Positions 1 to 8,961 of a stretch of 64,000 bases of DNA are shown here, in pieces; positions within the stretch are counted from its first letter, which is position 1, and every line of letters starts with the position of its first letter. The translations under genes were made by a program, and so were the position numbers. The stretch is from contig NZ_CP041743.1 in the NCBI RefSeq assembly GCF_007556815.1, positions 2,577,001-2,641,000 on the forward strand, read 5' to 3'. The notes under the pieces were generated by a model. The model was not told the DNA's origin. It was given only the letters and a program-made list of their open reading frames with translations, and did no database searches. Source of the DNA: Paraburkholderia megapolitana. Its GTDB lineage: Bacteria > Pseudomonadota > Gammaproteobacteria > Burkholderiales > Burkholderiaceae.

Positions 1-444
1 GCGGATGGCGAAATCGAAACCGTCCACAGGGAAGCCGACCTGGCGATGGGACGTGTCGACCGTGACGTCGATATCGGGCCAGCGGCTGCGAAAACCCGGC
101 AGTCGCGGCAACAGCCAGCGCGACGCAAGAGTCGGCGCACAGCTGACCGCGATCGCGCGATGCGTCCCGCGCGTGGGCAACCGCTGCGTGCCCGCCGCGA
201 TCAACGAGAACGCTTCCGACACATAAGACAGGTAGTCGGCGCCCGCCGGCGTCAACGACAACCCGCGTGCTTCCCGCACGAACAGCTCTACGCCGAGCGC
301 CTCTTCCAGTCCAACGATGCCATGGCTCACCGCGCTCGGCGTCACGTTCAGCTCGGCTGCGGCGAGCTTGAAACTCTGATGTCGTCCGGCCGCTTCGAAG
401 AAACGCAGCGACGACAGGGGGGAAGACGAAGCGGCATCACACAT
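1..444 (-). CDS. LysR-family transcriptional regulator (3' end cut by window)
   Basis: Read on the minus strand from ATG at 444, the frame stays open to the window edge, giving 148 residues of the N-terminal part. Residues 1-65 form a LysR winged helix-turn-helix (FFEAAGRHQSFKLAAAELNV, then TPSAVSH and LFVREARGLSLTPAG). The effector-binding domain begins around residue 90 (AIAVSCAPTLASRWLLPRL). The wording resembles the GcvA/AmpR-like branch. The C-terminal half lies outside the window, so the target is unknown. It is divergent from the Rrf2 gene at 619, but with 174 bp between them there is no firm link. The family call is secure; the function is not. Confidence 0.85.
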   Translation of the reverse strand, partial: MCDAASSSPLSSLRFFEAAGRHQSFKLAAAELNVTPSAVSHGIVGLEEALGVELFVREARGLSLTPAGADYLSYVSEAFSLIAAGTQRLPTRGTHRAIAVSCAPTLASRWLLPRLPGFRSRWPDIDVTVDTSHRQVGFPVDGFDFAIR

Positions 445-618
445 CTCCGGCAGCTTGCGCGGTAGCGGTAGCGGTTGCCGCGCAGTTGCCTTGCGGATCA
501 AAAAACGGCGCCGTTGGCGGGCGCCTCATATGAGCGAACGGCCGGCCAGGGTCGACCGGCGCACGGCTGGAGCATACCCGATCGTCTGTCGGCCATCTCA
601 TGTATCATTTGGAGTTAT

Positions 619-1083
619 ATGAATCGCGACAGCCGACTTTCCTCGATCCTCCACGTTCTGCTCCACATGGCGCACAGCGATGTCCCGCTGACGTCGGACG
701 AACTGGCCGCCTTTCTCGGTACCCATTCCGCGTTCGTGCGCCGCGAGCTGGCGGGGCTGCGCGAGCTCGGCTATGTGCGCTCGGAGAAGGGGCACGGTGG
801 TGGCTGGACGGTGTCGTGCGACCTGTCGCGCGTGTCGCTGCGCGACATCTTCGACGCGCTCGGCACACCGCAGATCTTCGCCATCGGCGATCGCAACGAC
901 GCGCCTACGTGCCTCGTCGAGCAGGCGGTCAACAGTGTGCTCGGCGATGCATTGCGCGACGCCGAAGCGTTGCTGATGGAGCGTCTCGGCCAGGTGATGG
1001 TGGCCGATCTCGCCGCCGAATTCACCCGACGCATGAACACGATCCCTCATTGCTCGAACAGGAATCTCCACGATGAACCCTGA
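619..1083 (+). CDS. Rrf2-family transcriptional regulator
   Basis: A 154-residue protein with an N-terminal winged helix (HVLLHMAHSDVPLTSDELAAFL), the Rrf2-type recognition region (RRELAGLRELGYVRSEKGHGG) and a C-terminal dimer helix. ATG 619 is chosen because GGAG sits 4 bases upstream; an upstream in-frame start at 475 adds sequence with no family similarity. Only one Cys (CLVEQAV) lies in the region where IscR/NsrR members carry a three-Cys [2Fe-2S] site, and a second Cys is near the C-terminus, so iron-sulfur sensing looks unlikely. The gene overlaps the flavoprotein gene at 1073 by 11 bp, so the two are co-transcribed and the regulator probably controls its own oxidoreductase. The inducing signal is unknown, with thiol or redox stress an inference. 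Confidence 0.88.
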   Translation: MNRDSRLSSILHVLLHMAHSDVPLTSDELAAFLGTHSAFVRRELAGLRELGYVRSEKGHGGGWTVSCDLSRVSLRDIFDALGTPQIFAIGDRNDAPTCLVEQAVNSVLGDALRDAEALLMERLGQVMVADLAAEFTRRMNTIPHCSNRNLHDEP

Positions 1084-1966
1084 AACCTACGACGCGGTAA
1101 TCGTGGGCGGTAGTTATGCGGGTATGTCCGCGGCGCTGCCGCTTGCGCGGGCGCGCCGACGCATCCTGGTGATCGATGGCGGCAAGCGCCGCAATCGCTT
1201 CGTCGAAGCGTCGCATGGGTTTCTCGGCCAGGACGGCCGGCATCCTGCCGACATCGCCGCGGACGCGCGCAAGCAACTGCTGCGTTATGCGACCGTGCAG
1301 TGGATCGAAGGCGATGCCGTGCATGCGTCGGGCGAGTTCGACGCGTTTCAGGTCGCACTCGAAGACGGCACGTCGTACGCGGCGCGCCGGCTGATTCTCG
1401 CCACCGGTGTTACCGACGAACTGCCCAATATCGCCGGGCTGGCCGAGCGCTGGGGCAAGAGCGTTTTCATCTGTCCGTACTGCGATGGGTACGAGTTGAA
1501 CGAAGGGCGCATCGGCGTCATCGCGACGGGTCCGATGGGTGTGCATCAGGCGCTGCTGTTACCGGACTGGGGCACGACGACACTGTTCATGAACGGTCAT
1601 GCAATGCCGGAGCAGGCAGAAGTCGATCATCTGACGGCGCGAGGCGTGCGCATCGAAACTGGCGTCGTGTGCCAGATCGACGGACGCGCGACGATCGTGC
1701 TTGAAGATGGACGCCGCTTCGAACAGGACGGCATTTTTACGGGGCCGCGTATGCGTCTTTCGAGTCCACTCGCGGCCCAGCTTGGCTGCGATATCGATGA
1801 CAGTGCGTTTGGCGAAATGATTCGCACCGATGGGATGAAGACGACCAGCGTCAAAGGCGTCTACGCGTGCGGCGACGCTACGCAGGGCGCAAAAAGCGTG
1901 GCGATTGCGGTGGGTGATGGTTATATGACCGGCGCGGTGGCGCACCGGTCGTTGATCTTCGATTGA
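1073..1966 (+). CDS. Thioredoxin-reductase-like NAD(P)/FAD oxidoreductase
   Basis: A 297-residue pyridine-nucleotide disulfide oxidoreductase of the short TrxB-like class. The N-terminal FAD dinucleotide-binding motif is VIVGGSYAGMSAA (residues 9-21). The redox CPYC centre followed by DGYE lies near residue 135, and the C-terminal FAD motif is GVYACGDAT. The central NAD(P) motif is weak (GVIATGPMGVHQA in place of GxGxxA/G), so the nucleotide preference is unclear. It probably transfers electrons from NAD(P)H to a small thiol partner in the cytosol. It is translated with the Rrf2 gene through an 11-bp overlap. Its last codons run into an 11-bp tandem repeat. It could be either a thioredoxin reductase homologue or a stand-alone oxidase, and the true substrate cannot be read from sequence. 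Confidence 0.87.
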   Translation: MNPETYDAVIVGGSYAGMSAALPLARARRRILVIDGGKRRNRFVEASHGFLGQDGRHPADIAADARKQLLRYATVQWIEGDAVHASGEFDAFQVALEDGTSYAARRLILATGVTDELPNIAGLAERWGKSVFICPYCDGYELNEGRIGVIATGPMGVHQALLLPDWGTTTLFMNGHAMPEQAEVDHLTARGVRIETGVVCQIDGRATIVLEDGRRFEQDGIFTGPRMRLSSPLAAQLGCDIDDSAFGEMIRTDGMKTTSVKGVYACGDATQGAKSVAIAVGDGYMTGAVAHRSLIFD

Positions 1967-1990
1967 TCTTCGATTGATCTTCGATTGATC
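1952..1990. repeat. 11-bp tandem repeat at the 3' end of the flavoprotein gene
   Basis: Three perfect copies of TTGATCTTCGA (1952-1962, 1963-1973, 1974-1984) are followed by a partial copy TTGATC. The stop codon lies in the second copy, so changes in copy number downstream of it would not alter the protein. Confidence 0.9.
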
Positions 1991-2021
1991 GATCAGGGCA
2001 GTGTGGTTTGCCGTATTCCGG

Positions 2022-2396
2022 TCAGACCTTCTGCTCGGTCAATTCGACGCGGTCCGGATAGAACGCGAGATGCCCTTCGATTGCTGCGACGGCTTCGTAC
2101 GGTGTTTCGTAGGTCCACACCGCATTGACGCCGCGCTCGCCGATAGCGGCGAGGCTGTAATACGAGCAGTCACCCTTGTACGGACAGTAGGTGAGGTGCT
2201 CGGTGCGCACGAGCTGCGACATGTCGACGTCCTTGCGCGGAATGTATTGCACCCCCGGGTAGCTCGCCTCGCGTAGCGTCAGCGCATTCTGCGTATCGGC
2301 GATGACGCGGCCGGCCACGGAGACCACGACGCGAGCCGGATTGGGCTCGATCGTAATCGGGTGATCAGGGCCGGGCTGCTTGACTGGCTTGTTCAT
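2022..2396 (-). CDS. DUF427 domain-containing protein
   Basis: A 124-residue cytosolic protein of the DUF427 family, with PARVVVSVAGRVIADT, the LTLREASYPGVQYIP segment, TYCPYKGDCSYYSL and the WTYETPYEAVAAIEGHLAFYP tail typical of this fold. ATG 2396 is chosen because AAGGAG sits 8 bases upstream; a longer frame begins at 2609 but its extra part has no family likeness. The family has no established enzymatic role. The gene stands alone, and about 300 bp separate it from the divergent DMT transporter. Confidence 0.88.
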   Translation of the reverse strand: MNKPVKQPGPDHPITIEPNPARVVVSVAGRVIADTQNALTLREASYPGVQYIPRKDVDMSQLVRTEHLTYCPYKGDCSYYSLAAIGERGVNAVWTYETPYEAVAAIEGHLAFYPDRVELTEQKV

Positions 2397-2693
2397 AGTC
2401 GAACTCCTTCGTGTAGCGATCGTGTTGCGGAGGGCGGTGGGTGGGCCGGTGCATTCCTGACTGGCATCGCGTGCCGTTCGATGTCGTGCGGCAGGCATGC
2501 GCGGGTCTGCGCAAAGTTTGACAGGTCTGCCGGGATCTTGCTGGGAGTAGCTCATCGGGACGGCGCGAAGCTTGATCGTGCGATCTGCCAACGAGACTAA
2601 CCGCTTCACGGAATTCGAAGTTCATCGAGACGTGAGCCTCGCTAATTCCACTAGACTGCACATATCCGCCGCACCCCGTGCACCCCAGCCCCC

Positions 2694-3770
2694 ATGACCA
2701 ACACCCTCAACCCCTCCCGCTTCAGCGCCGCCCTGACAGCGCTCACCGCCGCGGCCCTGTTCGGCGCCGCAACCCCGCTAGCCAAAATCCTCCTGGGCTC
2801 CGTCTCCCCATTCATAGTAGCGGGCCTGTTCTACCTCGGCAGCGGCATAGGTCTAGCCATCTGCATCCTGATTCGCCGAACAAGGCGCACCGCAGACGAA
2901 CGCGACAACGTCAACCGCATCGCACCGGCAGAAATCTCCTGGCTACTCGGCGCGATCATTGCCGGCGGCATAGCCGGCCCCGCGCTGCTCATGCTGGGAC
3001 TGACAACAACCCCAGCTTCGACGAGTTCGTTACTACTAAACCTGGAAGGCGTATTCACAGCAGTAATCGCATGGGTAGCCTTCCGCGAAAACGTCGACCT
3101 TCAGGTATTTCTCGGCATGGTGGTCATCGTCGCAGGCGGCCTGCTGCTGTCGTGGCAACCAGGCTCCGCAAGCATTCCGCTCGGCGCATTGCTGATCGTA
3201 GGCGCATGCCTGTGCTGGGGCATCGATAACAACCTCACCCGCAAGGTATCCGCAAACGATGCAATGGTGCTCGCCTGCATCAAAGGTCTGGTGGCGGGCT
3301 CGGTGAACCTGTCGATCGCGCTGCTATTCGGCGCGTCCCTGCCGTCGGCGGTGAAGGCGCTTGCCGCGATGGCAACCGGTTTCGCCGGCTATGGCGTCAG
3401 TCTCGTGATGTTCGTCGTCGCTCTGCGTAACCTCGGCACGGCGCGAACGGGCGCCTATTTCTCAGTGGCGCCATTATTCGGCGTGGCGCTTTCGCTCGCA
3501 ATCTGGCCGGGCATGCCGTCGGCGCTGTTCTGGATCGCGGCCGCGTTGATGGCGTTGGGCATCTGGCTTCATGTCCGCGAGCGTCACGAGCATCCGCACA
3601 CGCACGAGGCGCTCGAACACAATCACGCACACCGGCACGATGAACATCATCAGCATGAGCACGCCTTTCCTTACGACGGGCAAGAACCGCACACACATGC
3701 GCACCGTCACGTGCCAGTCACGCACGCGCATGCCCATTACCCGGATATCCATCATCGTCACAAGCACTGA
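2694..3770 (+). CDS. EamA/DMT-family transporter with histidine-rich C-terminal tail
   Basis: A 358-residue inner-membrane protein with about ten hydrophobic segments over residues 10-300, arranged as two EamA repeats (ALFGAATPLAKILLG and, in the second repeat, GACLCWGIDNNLTRK). The last 60 or so residues are a hydrophilic tail dense in His (HEHPHTHEALEHNHAHRHDE and HTHAHRHVPVTHAHAHYPD), a pattern expected to bind divalent metal ions. The family exports small metabolites or amino acids, and the tail suggests a metal-linked role or metal-dependent control. No strong Shine-Dalgarno sequence is visible before ATG 2694. No partner gene is adjacent. Confidence 0.87.
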   Translation: MTNTLNPSRFSAALTALTAAALFGAATPLAKILLGSVSPFIVAGLFYLGSGIGLAICILIRRTRRTADERDNVNRIAPAEISWLLGAIIAGGIAGPALLMLGLTTTPASTSSLLLNLEGVFTAVIAWVAFRENVDLQVFLGMVVIVAGGLLLSWQPGSASIPLGALLIVGACLCWGIDNNLTRKVSANDAMVLACIKGLVAGSVNLSIALLFGASLPSAVKALAAMATGFAGYGVSLVMFVVALRNLGTARTGAYFSVAPLFGVALSLAIWPGMPSALFWIAAALMALGIWLHVRERHEHPHTHEALEHNHAHRHDEHHQHEHAFPYDGQEPHTHAHRHVPVTHAHAHYPDIHHRHKH

Positions 3771-3921
3771 TTACACAACGCAGTAGCACCGGTCAGTACG
3801 GCCATACCTGGCTGCCCACTTGATCGGTTCGTCACGAGCCGATATCTGTCCTAGAATGCATCGACAATGCTTCTAGCCACGCATCCCGGCAGACACATGT
3901 TTTTCGTTCGGAGAAGAGAAC

Positions 3922-4377
3922 ATGATCACGGATCGCCGCGAAATGAATCAGCGTCTTGTGAAGTTCGCAAGCGGCCCTGCGACACGTCGCCTCTGGGGCG
4001 TCGACTACGCCGCACTGTCGCGGCCGGAGCAGGTCTTTCTGTGTATCTGGGAGCTTGAATCCGAAGTCAACAACGGCGGCTTCCATCAATATTTTTACAA
4101 CGACTCGGGAAAACTGGCGCCGTATGCCGTAGATGCACTGCATACCGTCGGCGCGCAGCAGGCCGCGACCATCGTCGAACAGGCAATCGAATTACTCGGC
4201 GCAGACATGCCGTGGAACGACGAGAGCGCACGCACCGAACGTCTCGAAGCGATCAGCCCTGAAGTATTCGAGTCGCTGGACGAGGCGTTCTATCAATACC
4301 CCGACGACCTCACTACGATGCTCTATCGCTACACCGATGAGCATCGAACGGAACTAGGCGCAGGCGACGATTTCTAG
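3922..4377 (+). CDS. DUF4375 (DMP19-like) protein
   Basis: A 151-residue soluble acidic protein. The stretch EQVFLCIWELESEVNNGG followed by FHQYFYNDSG is the hallmark of the DUF4375/DMP19 family, and the distal YQYPDDLTTMLYRYTDEH fits as well. GGAGAAGAG sits just before ATG 3922. In the Neisseria member DMP19 a DNA-mimic role has been reported, but for most members nothing is known, so no function is assigned. It is monocistronic between the DMT exporter and cydA. Confidence 0.85.
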   Translation: MITDRREMNQRLVKFASGPATRRLWGVDYAALSRPEQVFLCIWELESEVNNGGFHQYFYNDSGKLAPYAVDALHTVGAQQAATIVEQAIELLGADMPWNDESARTERLEAISPEVFESLDEAFYQYPDDLTTMLYRYTDEHRTELGAGDDF

Positions 4378-4638
4378 AACGTTCGACCGGCGAGCCGATT
4401 TCACGACCATCGCGTGCGCATCGAGTTCATAATGACCCCCGATGCGCGTACCGCGTCGACATAGATATCGGCCGTCAATAAAATCTGTCACAGACCTCGC
4501 TGTCCCGCTGCGCATGCCGCACACCGCAGGCACACCGGCCAGCTTCAACCGGCAACGGATGCGGGGCTCCCCGTTGCGCTGACTGCCGCCAGCTCGCGAG
4601 ACACATGATCCCGGGCGCACGTGGCTGTGGAGACGACA

Positions 4639-6084
4639 ATGCATGTCGATGCACTGTTGCTGTCGAGGTTCCAGTTCGCGTGGGTCATCGCGCTGCACAT
4701 TCTCCTGCCGGCTTTCACGGTCGGTCTGTCCTGCTTCATCGCGACGCTCGAGATTCTCTGGTGGGCTACGAAGAAGGACGTCTACGGCAGGCTCTCCACG
4801 TTCTGGATCAAGATATTCGCGGTGTCCTTCGGCATGGGCGTCGTGTCGGGGATCGTGATGCCGTTCCAGTTCGGCACCAACTGGAGCCGCTTTGCTTCGG
4901 CAACGTCGAACGTGATCGGCGGGTTGATGACTTACGAGGTGCTGACCGCTTTCTTCCTCGAGTCGGCGTTTCTCGGTGTGCTGCTGTTCGGGCGCAAGCG
5001 GGTGCCGCAGTGGGCGCATGCGCTGTCTGCGGTATTCGTCGCGCTCGGCACGTTGATGTCGTCGTTCTGGATACTTGCAGTCAATAGCTGGATGCAGACG
5101 CCGGTCGGCTACACGATCGTCGACGGCCGCTTTTATCCGGCGAGCATGTCATCGATCATCTTCAATCCTTCATTTCCTTACCGGCTCGCGCATACGGTCA
5201 CCGCGTTCGTCGTGACGACCGCGTTCGTGATTCTCGGTACCGGTGCGTACTATCTGCTCAACGGGCGAGCCCGCGAAGAAAGTCAGGTGATGGTGCGCAT
5301 GTCACTGTTCTTCCTGACGATCATGGTGCCGGTGCAGATGGTAATCGGCGACGCCCACGGCCTTAACACGCTCAAGTACCAGCCGCTCAAGGTCGCCGCG
5401 ATGGAAGGGCTGTGGGAAACCGGCACGCGGGTGCCGGCCAATCTCTTTTCGATCCCCGACGACGAGGCCGAAACCAATCATTTCGAAATCTCGGTGCCGG
5501 TGCTTGGCAGTCTCTATCTGACGCACGATCCAAACGGTCTCGTGCACGGTATCAAGGACTGGCCGAAGCACGACCGGCCCGTGGTGCCGCTCGTGTTTTT
5601 CGCCTTTCACATCATGGTCGGCGTTGCGCTGCTGATGCTGTTGATCATCGTCTGGGGGCTCGTATTGTGGCGCGGCCGCAGGCTCTATGACAGCCGCACG
5701 TGGCTGCGTGTCTGCCTGTGTGCGATGCCCGTCGGTTTCATCGCCGTGCTGGCCGGCTGGACCACCACGGAAACTGGGCGGCAGCCGTGGACGGTCTACG
5801 GTCTGATGCGTACCGCCGATTCCGTCACGCCGTCGCTAACGACGTTCGACGTCGCGCTGTCGCTGGCGATGTACGTCGTGAGCTATGTGGTGATCTTCGG
5901 TTCGGGCTTCGTGCTGCTGCGCCGACTGGTTCGTGTCGGGCCGGCGGAGGTCGTTCAGGCCGTTGCCGCCACCGGACCCGGTGGACGGGCGGCACGGCCG
6001 TTATCCGCGGTGGGCTCGGCTCGCACTTCAACGCACAGCAGCACAAGCACCAACCCGGACAACGGAGGCAATCATGGCGCTTGA
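4639..6084 (+). CDS. cydA: Cytochrome bd-type quinol oxidase subunit I (cyanide-insensitive class)
   Basis: A 481-residue polytopic membrane protein. It oxidises quinol and reduces O2 to water at the haem b/d sites of the bd oxidase. Visible family features are the N-terminal LLSRFQFAWVIALHIL (axial His region), FQFGTNWSRF, the ETGTRVPANLFSIPDDEAE quinol-loop stretch and TTETGRQPWTVYGLMRT. It is shorter than E. coli CydA (522 aa), as expected for the short-Q-loop CioA group. ATG 4639 is preferred over GTG 4621 because GGAG lies 6 bases upstream and the family begins about here. It overlaps cydB by 11 bp. No CydX-like small ORF follows cydB. Confidence 0.95.
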   Translation: MHVDALLLSRFQFAWVIALHILLPAFTVGLSCFIATLEILWWATKKDVYGRLSTFWIKIFAVSFGMGVVSGIVMPFQFGTNWSRFASATSNVIGGLMTYEVLTAFFLESAFLGVLLFGRKRVPQWAHALSAVFVALGTLMSSFWILAVNSWMQTPVGYTIVDGRFYPASMSSIIFNPSFPYRLAHTVTAFVVTTAFVILGTGAYYLLNGRAREESQVMVRMSLFFLTIMVPVQMVIGDAHGLNTLKYQPLKVAAMEGLWETGTRVPANLFSIPDDEAETNHFEISVPVLGSLYLTHDPNGLVHGIKDWPKHDRPVVPLVFFAFHIMVGVALLMLLIIVWGLVLWRGRRLYDSRTWLRVCLCAMPVGFIAVLAGWTTTETGRQPWTVYGLMRTADSVTPSLTTFDVALSLAMYVVSYVVIFGSGFVLLRRLVRVGPAEVVQAVAATGPGGRAARPLSAVGSARTSTHSSTSTNPDNGGNHGA

Positions 6085-7078
6085 CCTCGTCCCTGTCTGG
6101 GCCGGCCTGCTTGCGCTTGCCGTGCTGATGTACGTGCTGCTCGACGGCTTCGATCTTGGCGTCGGCATCATCTTTCTGCAGCGCACCGACGACCGTGAGC
6201 GCGACCTGATGGTCAGTTCGGTCGCACCGGTGTGGGACTTCAACGAGACGTGGCTCGTATTCGGCGGCACCGCGCTGATGGGGGTCTTTCCGGTTGCCTT
6301 CGCGGTGATCATCCCCGCGGTCTACTTCCCGATCCTGCTGATGCTGCTGGGCCTGCTGTTTCGCGGTGTCGCATTCGAGTTTCGCGAAGTGGTCGGCGCG
6401 CGCAAGCAACTATGGAACCGGGCATTCTGCGGCGGTTCGCTGCTCGCGACGTTTGCGCAGGGCATCGTGCTCGGCAGCTTTATCCACGGTTTTCCTGTCA
6501 AGGATGGGCAGTTTGTCGGGACGAGCTGGGACTGGTTTGCACCGTTTCCGCTCATGACCGGTGTCGGGCTCGTATTCGGCTACACGCTGCAGGGTTCGAC
6601 GTGGCTGATCATGAAAACCGAGGGCGAACTGCAACGCTGGGCCCGTATGATCGCGCGCCGCACGCTGGCGGGCGTCGTGCTGTTTATCGTGGCCGTCAGC
6701 ATCTGGACGCCGCTGGTCGATCCGCGCATCGCGGCCCGCTGGTTCAGCCTGCCCAACCTGATTTTCTTCTCGCCGGTGCCGATCCTGACCGCGTTGCTGG
6801 CGTGGCAACTACTGCGCAGCCTGCAGCGCGACCATGAAGTCGTGCCGTTTTTGTGCTCGATTGGCCTGTTTCTGCTGGCGTTCAGTGGGTTGATCATCAG
6901 CCTCTGGCCTTATGTCGCACCGCCCACCCTTACATTGCGTGCGGCCGCTGCCTCACCACTGTCACATGAATTTCTCATGATCGGGACGGCCTTTATCCTG
7001 CCTGTGCTGTTGATGTACGTGTTCTGGTCTTACTGGGTCTTTCGCGGCAAGGTCAGGCACGATACCGGCTACCATTGA
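6074..7078 (+). CDS. cydB: Cytochrome bd-type quinol oxidase subunit II
   Basis: A 334-residue membrane partner of subunit I, with about eight hydrophobic helices. VLLDGFDLGVG, VAPVWDFNETWLVFGG, FRGVAFEFRE and the C-terminal FILPVLLMYVFWSYWVFRG are characteristic of CydB/CioB. ATG 6074 follows GGAGG at good spacing; a longer open frame back to 5933 lies entirely within cydA. The pair supports respiration at low oxygen or in the presence of cyanide or nitric oxide. The 64 bp after the stop leave no room for a convincing CydX or DUF2474 subunit. Confidence 0.95.
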   Translation: MALDLVPVWAGLLALAVLMYVLLDGFDLGVGIIFLQRTDDRERDLMVSSVAPVWDFNETWLVFGGTALMGVFPVAFAVIIPAVYFPILLMLLGLLFRGVAFEFREVVGARKQLWNRAFCGGSLLATFAQGIVLGSFIHGFPVKDGQFVGTSWDWFAPFPLMTGVGLVFGYTLQGSTWLIMKTEGELQRWARMIARRTLAGVVLFIVAVSIWTPLVDPRIAARWFSLPNLIFFSPVPILTALLAWQLLRSLQRDHEVVPFLCSIGLFLLAFSGLIISLWPYVAPPTLTLRAAAASPLSHEFLMIGTAFILPVLLMYVFWSYWVFRGKVRHDTGYH

Positions 7079-7142
7079 CCGGCGCCGTGTCGCCTGCGGC
7101 GTTGCCGTTGTGCCCTGACCAAGCTGTTCTCATGGACACCAC

Positions 7143-7904
7143 ATGACCGCTGATTCCGCACGCGACAACCCCACCTCCATTTCCTGCATCATCTGTGCAT
7201 ATAACGAAGCGCCGCGCATCGGCGCGGTACTGGCTGTAGCGTCCTGCCATCCGTTGCTGGGTGAAGTCATCGTCGTCGACGACGGTTCCACCGACGGTAC
7301 AGCCGACGTCGTCAGGCAATTTCCCTCCGTCCGTCTGATCGTCCGCGAAGCCAACGGCGGCAAGAGCGCCGCGGTGGCGACCGGCATCGCGGCCGCGCAG
7401 GGCGACCTGCTGATGCTGCTCGACGCCGACCTGAAGGGCCTCGCCGCCGAGAACATCACCAAGCTCGCCGCACCCGTGCTACGGGGCAGCGCGCAGGTCA
7501 GTCTGAGCTTGCGGCAGAACAGTCTGCCGATCTTCCGCCTGATCGGCCTCGATTTCGTGTCGGGCGAACGCGTGGTCAGAAAGGCGCTGCTCGACGAGGT
7601 GCTCAAGGAAATCCACGGTTTGCCGCGCTTCGGGATCGAGGTGTTCATGAATCGCCGGATCATCGAGCGGCGCCTGCCGCTGGCGGTGACGCGCTGGCCC
7701 CACGTGACGCAGGCGCGCAAGACCGAAAAACTCGGCTACTGGCGGGGCATGCGCGCCGAGTGGCGGATGATTGCCGATCTGCTGAAAGTCGTCTATCCGC
7801 TCGCACTCGTCACGCAGACGCTGCAGATGTCGCTGCTGCGCGTCGGTCACGCACGGGCATCGTTCGCGCTGTGGATGAGAAGGGCGCGCAACAACCTGCG
7901 TTAA
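7143..7904 (+). CDS. Family 2 glycosyltransferase
   Basis: A 253-residue GT-A-fold transferase. The N-terminal SCIICAYNEAPRIGAVL, the nucleotide-binding EVIVVDDGSTDGT and the metal-binding LLMLLDADLKG are all present. No long membrane helix is evident, although the C-terminal part (residues 205-240) is moderately hydrophobic and may associate with the membrane. It probably glycosylates a lipid carrier or a surface glycan. It is convergent, with a 12-bp gap, to a flippase-like membrane protein, an arrangement that recalls HpnI and HpnL later in the window. Donor and acceptor are unknown. Confidence 0.85.
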   Translation: MTADSARDNPTSISCIICAYNEAPRIGAVLAVASCHPLLGEVIVVDDGSTDGTADVVRQFPSVRLIVREANGGKSAAVATGIAAAQGDLLMLLDADLKGLAAENITKLAAPVLRGSAQVSLSLRQNSLPIFRLIGLDFVSGERVVRKALLDEVLKEIHGLPRFGIEVFMNRRIIERRLPLAVTRWPHVTQARKTEKLGYWRGMRAEWRMIADLLKVVYPLALVTQTLQMSLLRVGHARASFALWMRRARNNLR

Positions 7905-7916
7905 TGCGTGGGGCGT

Positions 7917-8924
7917 CTACTGCGCCGTCATCCGCACACACAGACGCCGCGAAGCGAGCGCGACAAAGCTGGCCGCTCCCAGCGCAAGCGGGCAAAGCAG
8001 CGTAGCGAAGCGCCACAGGATCAACGCGGTGGCGATCGCCGCGCGCGGTACCCACTCGCCGAACGCCGCGGCGAGCCCAAGGTCGCCGCCACCGCCGCCC
8101 GCGGGAATGCCCGTCCACAGCGCGGCATGCAGCACCAGCACCTGTACGGCCACCACGAACCCGGCGGGCAACCTGTAGCCCAACTCGCGCAAGATGAACC
8201 ACAGCGCGCCGTAACGCAACAGCCACTGCGTGGTAGTGAGCAGCAGGAGCGCGGCGACCTGCCAGCGCGGGCCGGTCATCAGTTGCAGCCATTGTCTGCG
8301 GACGTTGCCGAAGAATCCGCTAAGACGCGCCCGCCTCTCGCTGCGACCACGAAAACGGTGTGCCGCGACTTCGAAGGCGGCGGCGATGCGGCGCCGGCTA
8401 CTCCACACCACGCATACGATGAGCGCCACGCCAAGCAGTACCGCGGCGAGCACAGGCAGGCTGACGGCGGGCACCAGTTGGGCGAGCGGGCCGAGACCCG
8501 AAAGCAGGGCGATCGGCAAGGCCACGGCAAAAAACGTCATGTCGAGCGCCTGATCGGAACCGACGATCGTGGTCGCCTGCGCCCACGATGCGCCCGCACG
8601 TTGCAACAGCCCGATATTGACGCCGTAGCCTGCCGCACCGAAAGGCGAGACGAGAAAGGCGGAGTCGGTGGCGAGCGTGATTGCGAGCGTGCGTCTGAAG
8701 CGCATGCGCACGCCTAGCGCGGTCTGCATCAGATGCAGCTTGCCCGCTTTGGCCACGGCGCTTGCGGCGGCGCTCGCGGCAAGCGCCGCGATCAGTTGCC
8801 AGGAGACGGTGCGCAGCCCCGCCAATGCCGAGTGAAAACTCACCACGAACGGCGCACCGATCGCCAGACCGATACCGAGAATCGACAGCAGGATCGCCAA
8901 GCTGAGTGCGAGAGGTTTAGCCAA
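7917..8924 (-). CDS. Flippase-like membrane protein (lysylphosphatidylglycerol synthase TM family, UPF0104)
   Basis: A 335-residue integral membrane protein with about seven or eight hydrophobic segments. The family-type motif TDSAFLVSPFGAAGYGVNIG and the late AALWTGIPAGGGGGDLGLAAAF segment match the LPG-synthase TM/flippase-like superfamily. A TTG start at 8924 is used, with GGAA 8 bases upstream; no better ATG is available. Members are thought to move lipid-linked molecules across the inner membrane, but this is not established for this branch. The neighbouring convergent glycosyltransferase suggests a shared lipid-glycan task. Confidence 0.75.
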   Translation of the reverse strand: MAKPLALSLAILLSILGIGLAIGAPFVVSFHSALAGLRTVSWQLIAALAASAAASAVAKAGKLHLMQTALGVRMRFRRTLAITLATDSAFLVSPFGAAGYGVNIGLLQRAGASWAQATTIVGSDQALDMTFFAVALPIALLSGLGPLAQLVPAVSLPVLAAVLLGVALIVCVVWSSRRRIAAAFEVAAHRFRGRSERRARLSGFFGNVRRQWLQLMTGPRWQVAALLLLTTTQWLLRYGALWFILRELGYRLPAGFVVAVQVLVLHAALWTGIPAGGGGGDLGLAAAFGEWVPRAAIATALILWRFATLLCPLALGAASFVALASRRLCVRMTAQ

Positions 8925-8961
8925 GACGAGGGTTCCGATGGTCGGTATGGGATGCCTGCAT

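Noticed and set aside
7079..7142. Possible CydX-like small subunit after cydB
   Set aside because: The 64 bp contain no start followed by a hydrophobic helix.
7908..8717. 269-codon plus-strand ORF
   Set aside because: It is opposite the flippase-like gene and has the Arg/Gln-rich composition of a shadow frame.
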